Shown: positions 1-10,010, counted from the stretch's first letter. The stretch is DNA of 64,000 bases from Halobacillus mangrovi (GCF_002097535.1 NZ_CP020772.1:2604001-2668000), one strand, 5' to 3'. Translations and numbers: made by a program. The notes: generated by a model not told the origin, from the letters alone.

Positions 1-642
1 CTTTTGAAAGCTGTGCCTGAATTATTAGCAGGGGAACCACGTACCCACTTATCCAATCAGAAGATTGATTCCTTCGACCCGTCCATTTCCGCTTTCGTTA
101 TAATGGCAGGTTTGGATAAAAAGTTGAATCACCTCCATCATCATCATGTAATATTCTCGAAGGATTATCAAAAGGAATTCAAAGAATTGAAAGCAGGCCT
201 CTACGCTGAGGAACCGACCATTTATATTGGAACCTCTTCCAAAACAGATCCCGGACTTTCTCCCGAAGGTGACAATTGCTTTATTCTAGTCAATGCGCCC
301 CCTGCAGATAATCAAACCATTGAAGCGGAAGGTTATAAAGAGTTGATATATAATCAATTAGCTGATGCAGGGATACCGCTTAGGCAACACCTTCGTTTTG
401 AATACATGATAGGACCTAAAGATATCGAAAACAAGTTCGGTGCATACAAAGGGTCATTATATGGTCCTTCTGCTAACAATCGTATGCAAGCCTTCATGCG
501 ACCGTTTAATAAATCGCAGGACTTAAATGGCCTCTATTTCTGTGGAGGCAGTACACATCCAGGCGGAGGTTCTCCCATGGTTGTTTTAAGCGGACAAAAT
601 GTAGCGAATGAAATCTTAGGAAGAATCATTCATATTGAATAG
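1..642 (+). CDS. C30 carotenoid oxygenase/desaturase family (CrtP/CrtNb-like), 3' part only
   Basis: The left window edge cuts this gene: the frame is open from base 1, and 213 C-terminal codons are visible. The product belongs to the FAD-dependent CrtI/CrtN phytoene desaturase family. The C-terminal FAD-binding segment reads LYFCGGSTHPGGGSPMVVLS (about 35 residues from the end), which is closest to S. aureus CrtP (4,4'-diaponeurosporene oxygenase, GGSVNPGGGMPMVTLSG) rather than to CrtN. The likely role is oxidation of the terminal methyl groups of a C30 carotene at the membrane. It converges with crtM, and a hairpin at 869-900 separates the two. The family is secure; the oxygenase subtype is inferred from memory of the S. 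aureus sequence. Confidence 0.8.
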   Translation, partial: LLKAVPELLAGEPRTHLSNQKIDSFDPSISAFVIMAGLDKKLNHLHHHHVIFSKDYQKEFKELKAGLYAEEPTIYIGTSSKTDPGLSPEGDNCFILVNAPPADNQTIEAEGYKELIYNQLADAGIPLRQHLRFEYMIGPKDIENKFGAYKGSLYGPSANNRMQAFMRPFNKSQDLNGLYFCGGSTHPGGGSPMVVLSGQNVANEILGRIIHIE

Positions 643-868
643 GTATGAATAGAAACACCAGCGGCTGAGTGAGTCATCAAATGAATGGTCACTAAGTTCG
701 TCACGTCCTGTTCAGCTGTTGAATTGACCCTGGTCCTGATGGCACTCGGCAAGCTTAGCATGGCTGCATAGTGTATGGGTTTTTAACAACAAGATCACGT
801 AGCTGATGACTTTGAGGGGCTAGGCGCTGGAGCTGGCTGTAGCCTCCCACTACTATCAAGACAAAAAA

Positions 869-909
869 AGCAGATTATTGCATCTCGGCAATAATCTGCT
901 TCTTTTTTT
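869..909. terminator. Hairpin terminator between carotenoid genes
   Basis: A 13-bp perfect inverted repeat (869-881 and 888-900) has a 6-base loop, with A-rich sequence before it and a T run at 903-909, so it can act in both directions. The crtM stop codon (875-877) lies inside the left arm. Confidence 0.85.
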
Positions 910-1711
910 GATCTGAGACAAAATTTCTTTGATTAAATACCTGATAGTCATTCTTACGAACAGAATGCAGAATAGCTCGGTACATTTTGGCTGCTCCACC
1001 GACGGGAGCTCGTGAATAGAGAGGGTAATAAGGAATAGTTTTCAGAGAACTGGCGTAATAAGCTTCCGCATCTTCCGCCAGCTCTTCCCATAGCTGTATA
1101 AAGGCAGGAGTGACTTTTTTATTATGAAGCTCATTGTTTGTGTACTCATATTTCTCCATCAGATCGGAAGGAAGATAAACTCTGTCCCGCTCAAGATCTT
1201 CCCCAACATCTCGAAGGATATTTGTGATCTGCATGGCATAGCCGAGTTCGATCGCACCATTTCGTAGAGCTGCCACTTTCCCCGGGGCTATAACAGGCAG
1301 CAGCATCAGCCCAACCGTACTTGCAACGTGGTAACTATAATTCAAAAGGTCCTCTTTTGTAACGACCGGCTCTGGGTATAAATCCATTCGCTGACCCTGA
1401 ATCATATCATAGAAGGGTCTTGGATCCATTGAGAAATGTGTAAACACATCTTCAAGCGCAATCCAAGCAGGGTGAGTGCTTGAAAGCTTTCCTTCCATAA
1501 ACTGGCCAAACTCCTTTGCAAATACCTCCAGTTCTTCCCTGGGGTTCTCCCCTTCATCGACAATATCATCTGCTCTGCGGCAAAAAGCGTAAATAGCCCA
1601 AACGGCTTTTTTCTGTTGTTTAGGTAACATGGCGAAAGCTTTAGAGAAGGTTTTGGAATGTTGTTCTATAATCTTGCGGCAATATTCGTATGCTTGATTT
1701 AAGTCCGTCAT
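875..1711 (-). CDS. crtM: Dehydrosqualene (diapophytoene) synthase CrtM
   Basis: This 278-residue squalene/phytoene synthase family protein would condense two farnesyl diphosphates into the C30 backbone of the carotenoid. The first Asp-rich motif (ADDIVD, residues 47-52) and the second ([12 protein letters not shown], about residues 165-176) bind the Mg-diphosphates, and both are intact. A GTG at 1714 and an ATG at 1711 are both possible starts. The AGGTG ribosome binding site is 7 bases from the ATG, so 1711 is chosen. It follows the desaturase paralogue at 1714-3195 with essentially no gap, so the genes are probably translationally coupled in a crtN-crtN2-crtM operon. C30 rather than C40 specificity is inferred from the neighbouring CrtN-type enzymes. 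Confidence 0.9.
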   Translation of the reverse strand: MTDLNQAYEYCRKIIEQHSKTFSKAFAMLPKQQKKAVWAIYAFCRRADDIVDEGENPREELEVFAKEFGQFMEGKLSSTHPAWIALEDVFTHFSMDPRPFYDMIQGQRMDLYPEPVVTKEDLLNYSYHVASTVGLMLLPVIAPGKVAALRNGAIELGYAMQITNILRDVGEDLERDRVYLPSDLMEKYEYTNNELHNKKVTPAFIQLWEELAEDAEAYYASSLKTIPYYPLYSRAPVGGAAKMYRAILHSVRKNDYQVFNQRNFVSDQKKKQIIAEMQ

Positions 1712-1713
1712 CA

Positions 1714-3195
1714 CTAAACACCTCGCTTGTAATTATGCCTTTCAGCTGAATGATATTGCAAATGATTTGCCAGAAGCTTTGATCCTTGCATAACGATTGG
1801 AACTCCTCCCCCAGGGTGAATAGATGCACCTACCGCATATACATTGTCTATTGGATAGGGCTGCAGCTGTGGGCGAAAAACTCCTGATTGAAAGAGAGTC
1901 GGAGCAATTCCAAAGCTTCCACCTTCAAATAACCCATCTGCTTTGGCATCTTCTGGCGTCCTTACTTTCATCCAGTTGATCTTTCTGCGAAGATCCTTAA
2001 ATCCTCTTTCCTCCATTTGATCAATGACATAATTGATTAGTTTCTCTTTGCCGCTCCAATCCACCTCTTTTCCAACCGGAACGGGAACAAGAGTATAGAG
2101 CACTCCTTTTCCTTTAGGCGCAAGAGAATCATCAAGTAATGATGGATGAAATGTGTAAAAGGATGGATCATCGGGCAGTTGCTTTAAATCAAAAACTTGT
2201 TTCATGTGTTGATCAAAATTGGATGACATAAAAAATTGATGAATAGTCGAGTTCGGATAATTTCTATCCAGCCCCATATAAATGAGCAAACAGCCTGATG
2301 AAGGGGTGTAATTTCTATTTAGCCGCTTATCTACCGGCAGAAGATGGTCCATTGTAGGAAAATCCCCGTTCAGAATTACCTCATCCATTGGTTGACTTAC
2401 TCCATCAACGTTTACTGCACTTGCATGACTACCTTCCAAGCGTATATTTTCAACTTCAGCGTTTGTAAAAATGGACACTCCTCTAGATTTCAGGACATCT
2501 ACGATGATTTCCACCAGGTGAGCATACCCTCCTCTCATATACCAAATTCCATGGTCATGCTCACTATAAGAAACGAGGGAATACATCGCCGGCGACTGCT
2601 GAGGATGACCGCCAATGTAAAGAGTTTGTAGAGTATAAGCTTCTACAAGGGCTTCATCTTTAAAATAGCTCCTCATCATTCTTTTGACATTCTGGTACGC
2701 TTTCAATCTCATCAGCGTGTGCAAGTTTTTCCTCGAGAAAAATCTTCGCTTATCCACAAAGGATTGCTCAAGGAACTGAGCTTTGCCTTGCAAGAAACGG
2801 ACTTTCATATCTGATAAGAAACGATCAAACCCCGCTTCATTTCCAGGAAAGCGTCTTCTTAATTCATCCTTTTGCCGCTCAGGATCGGTGTACTTACAGA
2901 AAGGCTCTCCGTCTTTAAAGTGAATTTTATACAGGGGATCACAAGGAATAAGTGGAATGCTCTTCCTGTCAATTCCTCCTTCCTCAAGGATACTTAAGAG
3001 CATTTCAGGAAGGAGCACAATTGTTGGTCCTTGGTCAACTTTGTAATCTCCATGTCTCTCATAGGTCAAACGGCCTCCAAGATAATCATTCTTTTCAAAA
3101 ATGGAAATGTGGCGGTCGTTATTTTTAGAGAGAAGAAGAGCAGTTACCAACCCACCTATTCCACCTCCAACGATGGCTGTTTGTCTCTGGTTCAT
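1714..3195 (-). CDS. CrtN-type carotenoid desaturase/oxidase paralogue
   Basis: This 493-residue FAD-dependent amine oxidase/phytoene desaturase family protein has an N-terminal dinucleotide-binding motif ([18 protein letters not shown], from residue 7), the conserved [11 protein letters not shown], and a C-terminal [16 protein letters not shown] motif. The C-terminal block resembles dehydrosqualene desaturase CrtN, but the middle differs from the neighbour at 3192-4676. It may therefore carry out a different oxidation step (a CrtNc/CrtNb-like role), which the sequence alone cannot settle. The start overlaps the upstream stop by four bases (ATGA), with AGGAGG upstream. It is the second gene of the crt operon. 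Confidence 0.8.
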   Translation of the reverse strand: MNQRQTAIVGGGIGGLVTALLLSKNNDRHISIFEKNDYLGGRLTYERHGDYKVDQGPTIVLLPEMLLSILEEGGIDRKSIPLIPCDPLYKIHFKDGEPFCKYTDPERQKDELRRRFPGNEAGFDRFLSDMKVRFLQGKAQFLEQSFVDKRRFFSRKNLHTLMRLKAYQNVKRMMRSYFKDEALVEAYTLQTLYIGGHPQQSPAMYSLVSYSEHDHGIWYMRGGYAHLVEIIVDVLKSRGVSIFTNAEVENIRLEGSHASAVNVDGVSQPMDEVILNGDFPTMDHLLPVDKRLNRNYTPSSGCLLIYMGLDRNYPNSTIHQFFMSSNFDQHMKQVFDLKQLPDDPSFYTFHPSLLDDSLAPKGKGVLYTLVPVPVGKEVDWSGKEKLINYVIDQMEERGFKDLRRKINWMKVRTPEDAKADGLFEGGSFGIAPTLFQSGVFRPQLQPYPIDNVYAVGASIHPGGGVPIVMQGSKLLANHLQYHSAERHNYKRGV

Positions 3196-4676
3196 AAGGT
3201 TTGTACCTCCTCTTCTTTAATCCACCTTGTTGTAATTCTTGCTGACTCAAGGATCGTCGGGAGACCGCTTCCTGGATGAGTCCCGCCCCCAACCAGCCAG
3301 CAATGCTCTAGTTCTTGAAAGCGGTTATGAGGTCTAAAGTACATCATTTGAGAAAGCTGATGCCCTAAGCTGAATGTTGCTCCTTTATGAACAAAGTGAT
3401 CCGTTTCCCACTGTTTGGGTGTCAATACTTTCTCTGCCATGATGTGGCTTCGGATGTCTGAGAACCCGGTCTTCTTCTCCAATTCATCATAGATCAGTTG
3501 TTTGAAGGTTTCTTGTTTTTCATCCCAATCAATGTCTGAATAATTGTTAGGCACAGGTGCTAAAATATAAACTGCAGAGTGACCCTCGGGCGCAAGCGTA
3601 CCATCGGTTACACTGGCATTATGAATGTAAATGGATGGCTCCTCTGAAAGCACTAAATCCTTTGTCATTTCGTTGACATTTTTTCTGTAATCGTCTGCAA
3701 AAAGAATTGTATGATGCGGCATATCATAAAGCTTATCTAAACCGACGTAAATCATAAACGTAGAGCAAGAATATTTCTTTTTCTCCAAATTTCGCTTGGA
3801 GTATTTTTTCAGAACGTTATCCTCAAGCATATGCTGCATCGCATTGGCAAAATCAGCATTCACAATGACTTCATCCGCGTAAAAGTCATCTCCAGAGTCT
3901 AGTTCCAATCCGACGACTTTTTTTCCGTCTAACTTGAATTTTTGAACCCCGTTTCCAAGATGTATACTTCCTCCATGCTCTTTAGTGACTTCTGCCATTG
4001 CTTTGGACAACTGGTTGACTCCACCTCTAGGGTGAAACACGCCATATTCATGCTCCATATAAGACAGGATAGAAAAGGCTCCTGGACATTCCCATGGCGA
4101 CATACCAAGATATTTTGCTTGAAATGTAAAGGCGATTTTCAGTTTTTCATCGTTAAAATACTGTGACAAAACGTCATACACAGACTTACCAAGCGACAGC
4201 TTAGGAAGCGCTTTTAAAGAGCGTTTACTTACATAATCCCTTAATCTATAATGACGGGTCTGCAGCAAAGGAAGAAGCGCTTGCATTTTTTCCCTTGTAT
4301 CCTTCATGAAACGCTGGTAACCCGCCTCATTTCCGGGGAAATGTTCACTTAGCACTTCGAGCATTTTCTCTCTATTTCGATACATGGGAACTCGTTTTCC
4401 ATCAAATTGAAGTTCATACATTGGTGATAATTCGATTAAATCTAAGTAATCGTGGACGTTTCTGCTTGATGCTTGAAAAATTTCTTCAACAATATGAGGC
4501 ATGCTCAAGAATGTGGGTCCTATGTCAAAGGTATAATCACCCAGAGAATAATGCCCGTTTCTACCTCCGACATAATTTTGTTTTTCAAATACATGAACAT
4601 TATACCCTTGAGACGCCAGCATCATAGCGGAAGCCAAACCGCCGGGTCCTGCTCCAACGACTGCGATGGTTTTCAT
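3192..4676 (-). CDS. crtN: Dehydrosqualene desaturase CrtN
   Basis: This 494-residue phytoene desaturase family enzyme would introduce the conjugated double bonds of diaponeurosporene/diapolycopene. It begins MKTIAVVGAGPGGLASAMML (Rossmann FAD site), carries FDIGPTFLSMP near residue 55, and ends with a GGGTHPGSGLP FAD-contact motif. The central blocks (YSCSTFMIYVGLD, PSIYIHNASVTDGTLAPEGH) match S. aureus CrtN better than CrtP. The ATG at 4676 has AAGGTG about 6 bases upstream. A longer reading frame to 4703 would run into the operator and promoter and lacks a ribosome site. It is the first gene of the crt operon, and its stop overlaps the next start by 4 bases. Confidence 0.85.
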   Translation of the reverse strand: MKTIAVVGAGPGGLASAMMLASQGYNVHVFEKQNYVGGRNGHYSLGDYTFDIGPTFLSMPHIVEEIFQASSRNVHDYLDLIELSPMYELQFDGKRVPMYRNREKMLEVLSEHFPGNEAGYQRFMKDTREKMQALLPLLQTRHYRLRDYVSKRSLKALPKLSLGKSVYDVLSQYFNDEKLKIAFTFQAKYLGMSPWECPGAFSILSYMEHEYGVFHPRGGVNQLSKAMAEVTKEHGGSIHLGNGVQKFKLDGKKVVGLELDSGDDFYADEVIVNADFANAMQHMLEDNVLKKYSKRNLEKKKYSCSTFMIYVGLDKLYDMPHHTILFADDYRKNVNEMTKDLVLSEEPSIYIHNASVTDGTLAPEGHSAVYILAPVPNNYSDIDWDEKQETFKQLIYDELEKKTGFSDIRSHIMAEKVLTPKQWETDHFVHKGATFSLGHQLSQMMYFRPHNRFQELEHCWLVGGGTHPGSGLPTILESARITTRWIKEEEVQTL

Positions 4677-4696
4677 GAGCTTCACCTTCTTCCTCT

Positions 4697-4739
4697 TGTA
4701 CAATAGTTATACAATAATTATACACAAACAGTATGTAAA
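4697..4739 (-). promoter_or_regulatory. crt operon promoter with three 11-bp direct repeats (CarH/LitR-type operator)
   Basis: On the + strand, TACA occurs at 4699, 4710 and 4721, exactly 11 bases apart, in units TTGTACAATAG, TTATACAATAA and TTATACACAAA. Tandem 11-bp repeats with a TACA core are the known binding pattern of the B12-dependent MerR-family photoreceptors CarH/LitR, which control carotenoid genes. On the minus strand a plausible -35 (TTTACA, 4734-4739) is 17 bases from a weak -10 (TATTGT, 4711-4716), so the repeats cover the -10 and spacer. The repeats are seen directly; the regulator identity is inferred, and no regulator gene is in the window. Confidence 0.65.
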
Positions 4740-4932
4740 GACCGAATAAAAACTCTCTTCCAATGTGTTTTAGGATTAAATTCCACGTTCTTATGTCCCA
4801 TTCCTTTACCCTTTTGTTATTTTTTATAACCATTCTTAAAAATATGATCCAAGCAGCAGGCATTTTTTCATTTATATCCTTATCATAAAAATGATGTGAT
4901 CGGAAACAATAGGAGCTAAGGAGGCTATGTTC

Positions 4933-5139
4933 ATGTATGCCAATCAAAGAATTTCAGGACCTTACTTTCCTTCTCATGCTGCTTCAGCTCCTGATCATGA
5001 ACAAATGATAAATGAACAGCTTAATCATTGGTGTGAAGAAATTGAGAGGTGTCCACACCCACACAATGAAAAAGTAAACAGCGGGATAAACCAAAGAAGC
5101 AGGATCATTAAGCTTGCTCCTACAACCTTCATGAATTGA
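4933..5139 (+). CDS. Small protein of unknown function (68 aa)
   Basis: I do not recognise this protein. AAGGAGG at 4918-4924 sits 8 bases before the ATG at 4933, a much better spacing than the ATG at 4927. The product is hydrophilic, has no membrane segment, and has a central cluster of His, Cys and Glu (HWCEEIERCPHPHNEK). It is followed by the yjcZ-type gene at 5217 on the same strand with no terminator between them, so they may be co-transcribed. Confidence 0.5.
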   Translation: MYANQRISGPYFPSHAASAPDHEQMINEQLNHWCEEIERCPHPHNEKVNSGINQRSRIIKLAPTTFMN

Positions 5140-5216
5140 CCACCGACTAGGTATCTAACCATACACATCCCTGCTTCTGTGCATAGGCTGAAATGTACAC
5201 AACAGGAGGTGAGCTT

Positions 5217-5357
5217 ATGTACGGAGGCTATCCTTATTATGGAGGACGTCGTTGTAGAAGAGTCGGTGGTTATCGCGGAGGTTACCCTAACAACTTCGCC
5301 TTGATCGTCGTATTGTTCATCCTATTGATCATTGTGGGAGCAGCATTTTATTGCTAG
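5217..5357 (+). CDS. YjcZ-family small sporulation-type membrane protein (46 aa)
   Basis: The ATG follows AACAGGAGGTGAGCTT, an excellent ribosome site. The first half is rich in Gly, Tyr and Arg ([15 protein letters not shown]...). The second half is a single membrane helix ([20 protein letters not shown]), the hallmark of the YjcZ/YtzN-like peptides of Bacillaceae, several of which are made in the forespore or spore coat. A bidirectional hairpin terminator at 5419-5454 ends the transcript. The family call rests on the C-terminal signature; sporulation expression is inferred. Confidence 0.8.
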   Translation: MYGGYPYYGGRRCRRVGGYRGGYPNNFALIVVLFILLIIVGAAFYC

Positions 5358-5418
5358 GGACATGAGGATTACCCTCAGTCTGTCTTGATCCTTAAAGAGA
5401 TAAACAAATTACACTCAA

Positions 5419-5454
5419 AAAAAGTACACAGCCGTCGGGAGCTGTGTACTTTTT
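5419..5454. terminator. Bidirectional terminator between yjcZ-like gene and ktrB
   Basis: A 14-bp perfect stem (AAAAAGTACACAGC at 5419-5432 and its complement at 5441-5454) has an 8-base loop. It is flanked by A and T runs on both sides and lies between convergent genes. Confidence 0.85.
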
Positions 5455-5473
5455 GTCGTTTATTCTATTTGAA

Positions 5474-6832
5474 CTAACCAATGATAATTCTTTCTTTTGG
5501 ATAATGGTATTTCCCTTTTTTCTTATCGTTATGGAAGGTAAATAAGAACGTTAAGATTCCTATCCGCCCTAAAAACATCAATAACATCAATACGGTTTTG
5601 CCAAAGGTGGTTAAACCTGAAGTGATGCCTAAAGATAGTCCGACTGTTCCAAAGGCAGAGGTAACTTCAAAGATGATTTCATTCAAAGTGAAGGGTTCAC
5701 TGATCGACAAAGCAATGACGGCCAAAAAACATAGGAATAAAGCCATCAACGTCACGACAACGGCTTTGTTAAGATCTTCATTATGGATTTCCCTGCGAAA
5801 AATCCTGATATGATTTCCTCCACGAGCAAATGTAAGGATAAAAATGACCACCAATGCAAAGGTAGTTGTACGAATACCTCCTCCAACACTACTAGGAGAT
5901 GCACCGATAAACATCAAAGACGACATAAACAGCTGGGTCTGTTCCGTGAATTGGTTAATATCCATCGTAGATAGACCACCACTTCGTGTTGTAATCGATT
6001 GGAACAAAGCATAAAAGAAAATTTCATGCCAGTCCTTATCTGCAAAGAAATTGTTGAATTCAAGCAAAACGATGACGATTGTGCCTAATACTACTAAAGC
6101 AAAGAACGTAATCGTTGTTAATTTAGCGAACAATGAAAATTGAATCGTTTGCAGCTGATTATTGTTAAATAAGTATTGTTTTACTTCAATTAGGACAGGA
6201 AAACCAATGGCTCCTGCAATAATTAAAATCATATTAATGAATTGTACAAAATAATCATCCTTAAACGGAATGAGGGATTGACCTGTTATATCAAAGCCAC
6301 CATTTGTCATGGCGCTAATTGTACCGAAAAAGCCCTGCAAGTAGGCTTCACCCGGATCGTAATATTGTAAAAAATAAGTTCCGAGCGTAAGGAATCCAAC
6401 AAATTCTATCAGTAATACAACGAGTACAATCTCCTGCACCATCCGAACCATACCCTGGTAACGTGTTTGATTCTGGTCCGTCATGATTAAACGGCGTTCT
6501 TTCAACCCTATTTTTTTGCCGAGAACAAGCCAAACTAAAGTGCCCAGCGTCATTACGCCGATACCGCCAAATTGAAGCACTAAAGCAAGAATAAACACGC
6601 CAGCTGTACTGAAGGTATCTGCAGTTGGGACCGTAGTCAGACCCGTAACACTCACGGCACTGACTGCTGTAAATAATACATCGATGAAATCCATATCTAC
6701 ACCTGGTTTATGAGCCACCGGCAATGCAATAAGTATGGATGATATGGTAACCGCAAAAAGGTAGTATACTGCGATTAATTGAAATGGCGATAATTCATTG
6801 AGCCAACGCAGGCTTTTTCTTCTCACCCACAT
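5474..6832 (-). CDS. ktrB: KtrB/TrkH-family K+ uptake channel subunit
   Basis: This 452-residue polytopic membrane protein of the SKT (Trk/Ktr/HKT) superfamily has the four selectivity-filter loops: VSVTGLTTVPTAD, MTNGGFDITG, TTRSGGLSTMD and SAFGTVGLSLG, each with the characteristic filter glycine. It would import K+ (Na+-coupled in Ktr systems) together with a cytosolic KtrA/KtrC RCK subunit, which is not encoded next to it; such orphan KtrB/KtrD genes are common in Bacillus. In a halophile, K+ uptake is part of the osmotic response. The ATG has AAGGAG 8 bases upstream. KtrB versus KtrD cannot be decided from sequence alone. Confidence 0.88.
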   Translation of the reverse strand: MWVRRKSLRWLNELSPFQLIAVYYLFAVTISSILIALPVAHKPGVDMDFIDVLFTAVSAVSVTGLTTVPTADTFSTAGVFILALVLQFGGIGVMTLGTLVWLVLGKKIGLKERRLIMTDQNQTRYQGMVRMVQEIVLVVLLIEFVGFLTLGTYFLQYYDPGEAYLQGFFGTISAMTNGGFDITGQSLIPFKDDYFVQFINMILIIAGAIGFPVLIEVKQYLFNNNQLQTIQFSLFAKLTTITFFALVVLGTIVIVLLEFNNFFADKDWHEIFFYALFQSITTRSGGLSTMDINQFTEQTQLFMSSLMFIGASPSSVGGGIRTTTFALVVIFILTFARGGNHIRIFRREIHNEDLNKAVVVTLMALFLCFLAVIALSISEPFTLNEIIFEVTSAFGTVGLSLGITSGLTTFGKTVLMLLMFLGRIGILTFLFTFHNDKKKGKYHYPKERIIIG

Positions 6833-6974
6833 AGAATATCTCCTTTAATGCTGCTTTTTCTAGTTTATGTGTTCGAACGCCATTTCTTATTATAGCAGGA
6901 TGATTCTCTAATTTCTTTATCCATTTAAAATTCTTTCACCCTTTTTGCGAAACGTTGGCGAAGCGTGTCGAACA

Positions 6975-7403
6975 TCATCTGGAGTTGGACTCTGCCCCTC
7001 GTCGCTTGAATTCTTCTAGAAGCTCATCACCTTGATATCCTTCGTCAAGCAGTTGTTTTAATGTTTTTTCAATGTATTCTTGCTGACGATCAACAATTGT
7101 TCCCATGAATATGATATTGATCCGATTGCCTATCCTATTGAAATCAATAGGCTTGACGAGAAAGGTAGCAGGGCGGTTGCTTTGTGTAGTAATTTTAACC
7201 TGAACCATAATTTCTTCATTATTATCGTACATCATTTGAAAGAACTCATCGTAATATTCATCTACAAAAGCTTCAATCACCCATCGGCCATGGTCGTCTT
7301 CTCGATTGATAATTAATCCATCTTGTAGTTTGATCCGCCTTTGTGTGATGTCATCATTTTTTTCCTCTACAATATCCAAAGAAATTAATTTAAAGGTTTT
7401 CAT
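6975..7403 (-). CDS. YwpF-like protein (142 aa)
   Basis: The product begins MKTFKLISLDIVEEK and carries QDGLIINREDDHGRWVIEAF, which matches B. subtilis YwpF as I remember it. The function is unknown; ywpF sits near the comGA-independent DNA-uptake and mscL region in B. subtilis. The protein is soluble with no signal peptide. The ATG at 7403 has GGAGGT 9 bases upstream; a longer frame to 7523 runs through the moaA terminator and is rejected. The last 30 residues form a charged amphipathic stretch (LLDEGYQGDELLEEFKRR). Confidence 0.7.
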   Translation of the reverse strand: MKTFKLISLDIVEEKNDDITQRRIKLQDGLIINREDDHGRWVIEAFVDEYYDEFFQMMYDNNEEIMVQVKITTQSNRPATFLVKPIDFNRIGNRINIIFMGTIVDRQQEYIEKTLKQLLDEGYQGDELLEEFKRRGAESNSR

Positions 7404-7485
7404 AGGTAACCTACCTCCAAGAGCGAATTGTCTTACTAATATTATAGGGTACGGAACCACTCTGAGCAAAGGGACGTTCGCCTTG

Positions 7486-7517
7486 AAAAAGCCGATTTCG
7501 AGCGGAAATCGGCTTTT
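7486..7517. terminator. Terminator after moaA
   Basis: The arms AAAAAGCCGATTTC (7486-7499) and GAAATCGGCTTTT (7505-7517) form a 13-bp stem with T-rich tails on both strands. It lies directly after the moaA stop (7520) and before ywpF. Confidence 0.85.
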
Positions 7518-7519
7518 GT

Positions 7520-8533
7520 TCATCCTCCTATATAGGACATTTCAATTTTCTTATCCCTCTGGGGTTTCTTTTGAGCCCGTTCAACTGAATATTGATCGTC
7601 TCTTCCAGTCCAAATCTTAATCAAGCGGGAAGTAATTTCCTGATCGGTTTTGCCGCTTCTTATCATTTCACGAATATCGTATCCTTTTGAAGCAAACAAG
7701 CAGGTAAATAACTGACCATCCGCTGACAGCCGTATTCTTGTACAGCTGCTGCAAAAGGCATCGGTTACGGAAGAAATAACTCCGATTTCTGCATCGCTAT
7801 CCTCATACCTATACCTTGAAGCTACCTCACCGTAGTAATTTGCATCAAGTGGAATTAAAGGCATCTCCTCATGGATATCATCAATAATTTTCTTCTTTGA
7901 AACTACTTCACTCATATTCCAACCATTATGGTTACCAACATCCATAAATTCAATAAAACGTAACGTGTCTCCTGTATTTTTGAAGTAGCGTGCCATTGGC
8001 AGAATCTGACTCTCATTCATGCCTTGTTTCACAACCATGTTGATCTTGATTTCAAGACCTGCTTCCCTTGCAGCTTCAATTCCTTTTAATACAGGTTTTG
8101 TTTTTACCCCTCGTCCATTCGTGATTTTAAAAACTTCATCTTCTATGGCATCCAAACTGATGTTTACCCGTTGTAAACCAGCAGCTTTCAACTTTTTCGC
8201 CTGTTTAACTAAAAAGACAGCGTTCGTCGTAACGGCAATATCCTTAATCCCTTCGATTTGGTTCAATCGATAGATCAACTCATCCAAATTCTTTCTCATT
8301 AACGGTTCTCCACCGGTTATCCGGATTTTTTCTACGCCAAATTGAGCAAAAACTTCGACCAGACGGATGATTTCATCAAAGCTTAGCAGTTCGTCTTGAT
8401 GCATAAAACGGTAATCTTCTCCGAATATCTCAGCTGGCATACAGTATGTACATCGAAAATTACATTGATCGATTACTGATATCCTCAAGTCCTTCATAGG
8501 ACGGTCGTATTGATCCAAGACATATTTATTCAT
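7520..8533 (-). CDS. moaA: GTP 3',8-cyclase MoaA (molybdenum cofactor synthesis)
   Basis: This 337-residue radical SAM enzyme carries out the first step of molybdopterin synthesis. It has the N-terminal CNFRCTYC cluster (Cys24, 28, 31) for the SAM-bound 4Fe-4S, the GGEP motif (residues 79-82), and the C-terminal second cluster [21 protein letters not shown] (CxxC plus a distant Cys). It ends in the conserved Gly-Gly dipeptide. AAGGAG precedes the ATG. It lies 26 bases downstream of moeA and probably forms a two-gene operon with it. The likely client in this window is the formate dehydrogenase at 32.7-35.7 kb. Confidence 0.95.
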   Translation of the reverse strand: MNKYVLDQYDRPMKDLRISVIDQCNFRCTYCMPAEIFGEDYRFMHQDELLSFDEIIRLVEVFAQFGVEKIRITGGEPLMRKNLDELIYRLNQIEGIKDIAVTTNAVFLVKQAKKLKAAGLQRVNISLDAIEDEVFKITNGRGVKTKPVLKGIEAAREAGLEIKINMVVKQGMNESQILPMARYFKNTGDTLRFIEFMDVGNHNGWNMSEVVSKKKIIDDIHEEMPLIPLDANYYGEVASRYRYEDSDAEIGVISSVTDAFCSSCTRIRLSADGQLFTCLFASKGYDIREMIRSGKTDQEITSRLIKIWTGRDDQYSVERAQKKPQRDKKIEMSYIGG

Positions 8534-8559
8534 ACCCCGACTCCTTTTCTCTAAGATGA

Positions 8560-9822
8560 TTAGAAGTGCTCCTGTCCATTAGGTCGATCCAGCAATAGAG
8601 CTTCGACTGTTGCTCCTTTTTCAAACCCTCTTGTCCCTGCAGGCAGCATGATAAAAGCATCTGTAAGAGCAAGCGAGGTCACAATAGCGGATTTATCAAT
8701 TCCAGCAGGTTTTACTACTACTTTCCCTTCTTCGTAGTCGATAAATCCTCTGACGAAACGGGTAAATGGATTAGGCTTTTTAAAGTCATTGCCTAAAGTA
8801 GCCTGGATGCGACGATGATAGACCTCCTCCCTTCCTAAATAACTCTGAATGACTGGATATGTAAATAGCTCAAATCCTACGTAACAGGCGGAAGGGTTGC
8901 CGGACAGTCCGAACAGCAGTTTTCCGTCTGCGACAGCTACAGTTGTGACGCTTCCAGGTCTCATCGCTACTTTGTTAAAAAGAACATTTGCTTCTAATTT
9001 CTCATAAATGGCCGGCATGAGGTCAAAATCTCCTACTGACACCCCCCCCGTAGTAATTAACACATCCACTTCAGCCAAAGCGTTATGAACGGCCTCAAAG
9101 CACGTATCAAAATCATCTACAAGCTTGCCATAATAATACGCCTCTCCTCCTGCCCGCTCAATTTGAGAGACAATCATGTAAGCATTCGAGTTCCGGATTT
9201 TTCCGGGAATCAACGGTTCGCTCACTTCAAGCAGTTCTGTTCCTGTAGCAAAAATCCCAATCTTTGGTTTTCTATAAACAGAGACTTCAGAATAACCAAA
9301 TGTGGCCAGTAATGCCATCACCCCAGGATTGACTTTGGTCCCTGCTTTGACTAAACATTGCTCCTGACTTGTTTCCGATCCCTTTGGTATGATGTTTTGA
9401 CCTTTTTCTAATGGCCTCTTTAGAGCCATCCATGATTGTCCATTCATTTCGAAGGTCTGGCAGATTTCAAACATGGCTACACAGTCAGCACCATCTGGAA
9501 TCTCTGCACCAGTCATTATACGAACAGCTTCCCCTTTCTTAAGAGGCTGACTTGCCAGATGACCGGCACCTACGGTTTCAGTCACTACAAATTCTCCAGC
9601 GTTTTCTTTCGATAAGTTGATTGTGTCTTCGGATCTCAGTGCAAAGCCATCATAAGGTGACTTGTCGAATGGAGGTATCGGATGGGTCGCCAAAATATCC
9701 TCCGCTAAAATCCTCTGGTCACTTTCACTTATATCCACTTTATCAATCTTTCCTGTTTTTCTATGCTCCATCACACGCTCAACAGCCTCTTGTACAGGAA
9801 TCGGTTTTCTATGTAAATTCAT
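8560..9822 (-). CDS. moeA: Molybdopterin molybdotransferase MoeA
   Basis: This 420-residue protein inserts molybdate into adenylated molybdopterin. It shows the family landmarks SPYDGFALR near residue 53, [13 protein letters not shown] near 105, [14 protein letters not shown] in the MoaB/Mog-like domain, and [17 protein letters not shown]. The C-terminal domain IV is present, so the gene is full length. It is the first gene of the moeA-moaA unit; AAGGA lies 9 bases before the ATG at 9822. Confidence 0.95.
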   Translation of the reverse strand: MNLHRKPIPVQEAVERVMEHRKTGKIDKVDISESDQRILAEDILATHPIPPFDKSPYDGFALRSEDTINLSKENAGEFVVTETVGAGHLASQPLKKGEAVRIMTGAEIPDGADCVAMFEICQTFEMNGQSWMALKRPLEKGQNIIPKGSETSQEQCLVKAGTKVNPGVMALLATFGYSEVSVYRKPKIGIFATGTELLEVSEPLIPGKIRNSNAYMIVSQIERAGGEAYYYGKLVDDFDTCFEAVHNALAEVDVLITTGGVSVGDFDLMPAIYEKLEANVLFNKVAMRPGSVTTVAVADGKLLFGLSGNPSACYVGFELFTYPVIQSYLGREEVYHRRIQATLGNDFKKPNPFTRFVRGFIDYEEGKVVVKPAGIDKSAIVTSLALTDAFIMLPAGTRGFEKGATVEALLLDRPNGQEHF

Positions 9823-10010
9823 CTTATTCAGTCCTTCAATTCACTTTTTGTTCTTTCATTGACCATAACGAAGTCGTCTCATTTTTTCAAAGGTTTTGAT
9901 TTCCATACATATCTATCTTATCTCTAAGCAGGTTTCGTTTATATAAATGAAAAAAAGAGCCAGGGAAACGGCTGCATTCTGTGTGCGTACGCCGAGCTTC
10001 ATAAATCAAA

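Noticed and set aside
6833..6974. c-di-AMP (ydaO-type) riboswitch before ktrB
   Set aside because: Such riboswitches precede some ktr genes, but the 140-base leader shows none of the conserved helices I would expect and is too short.
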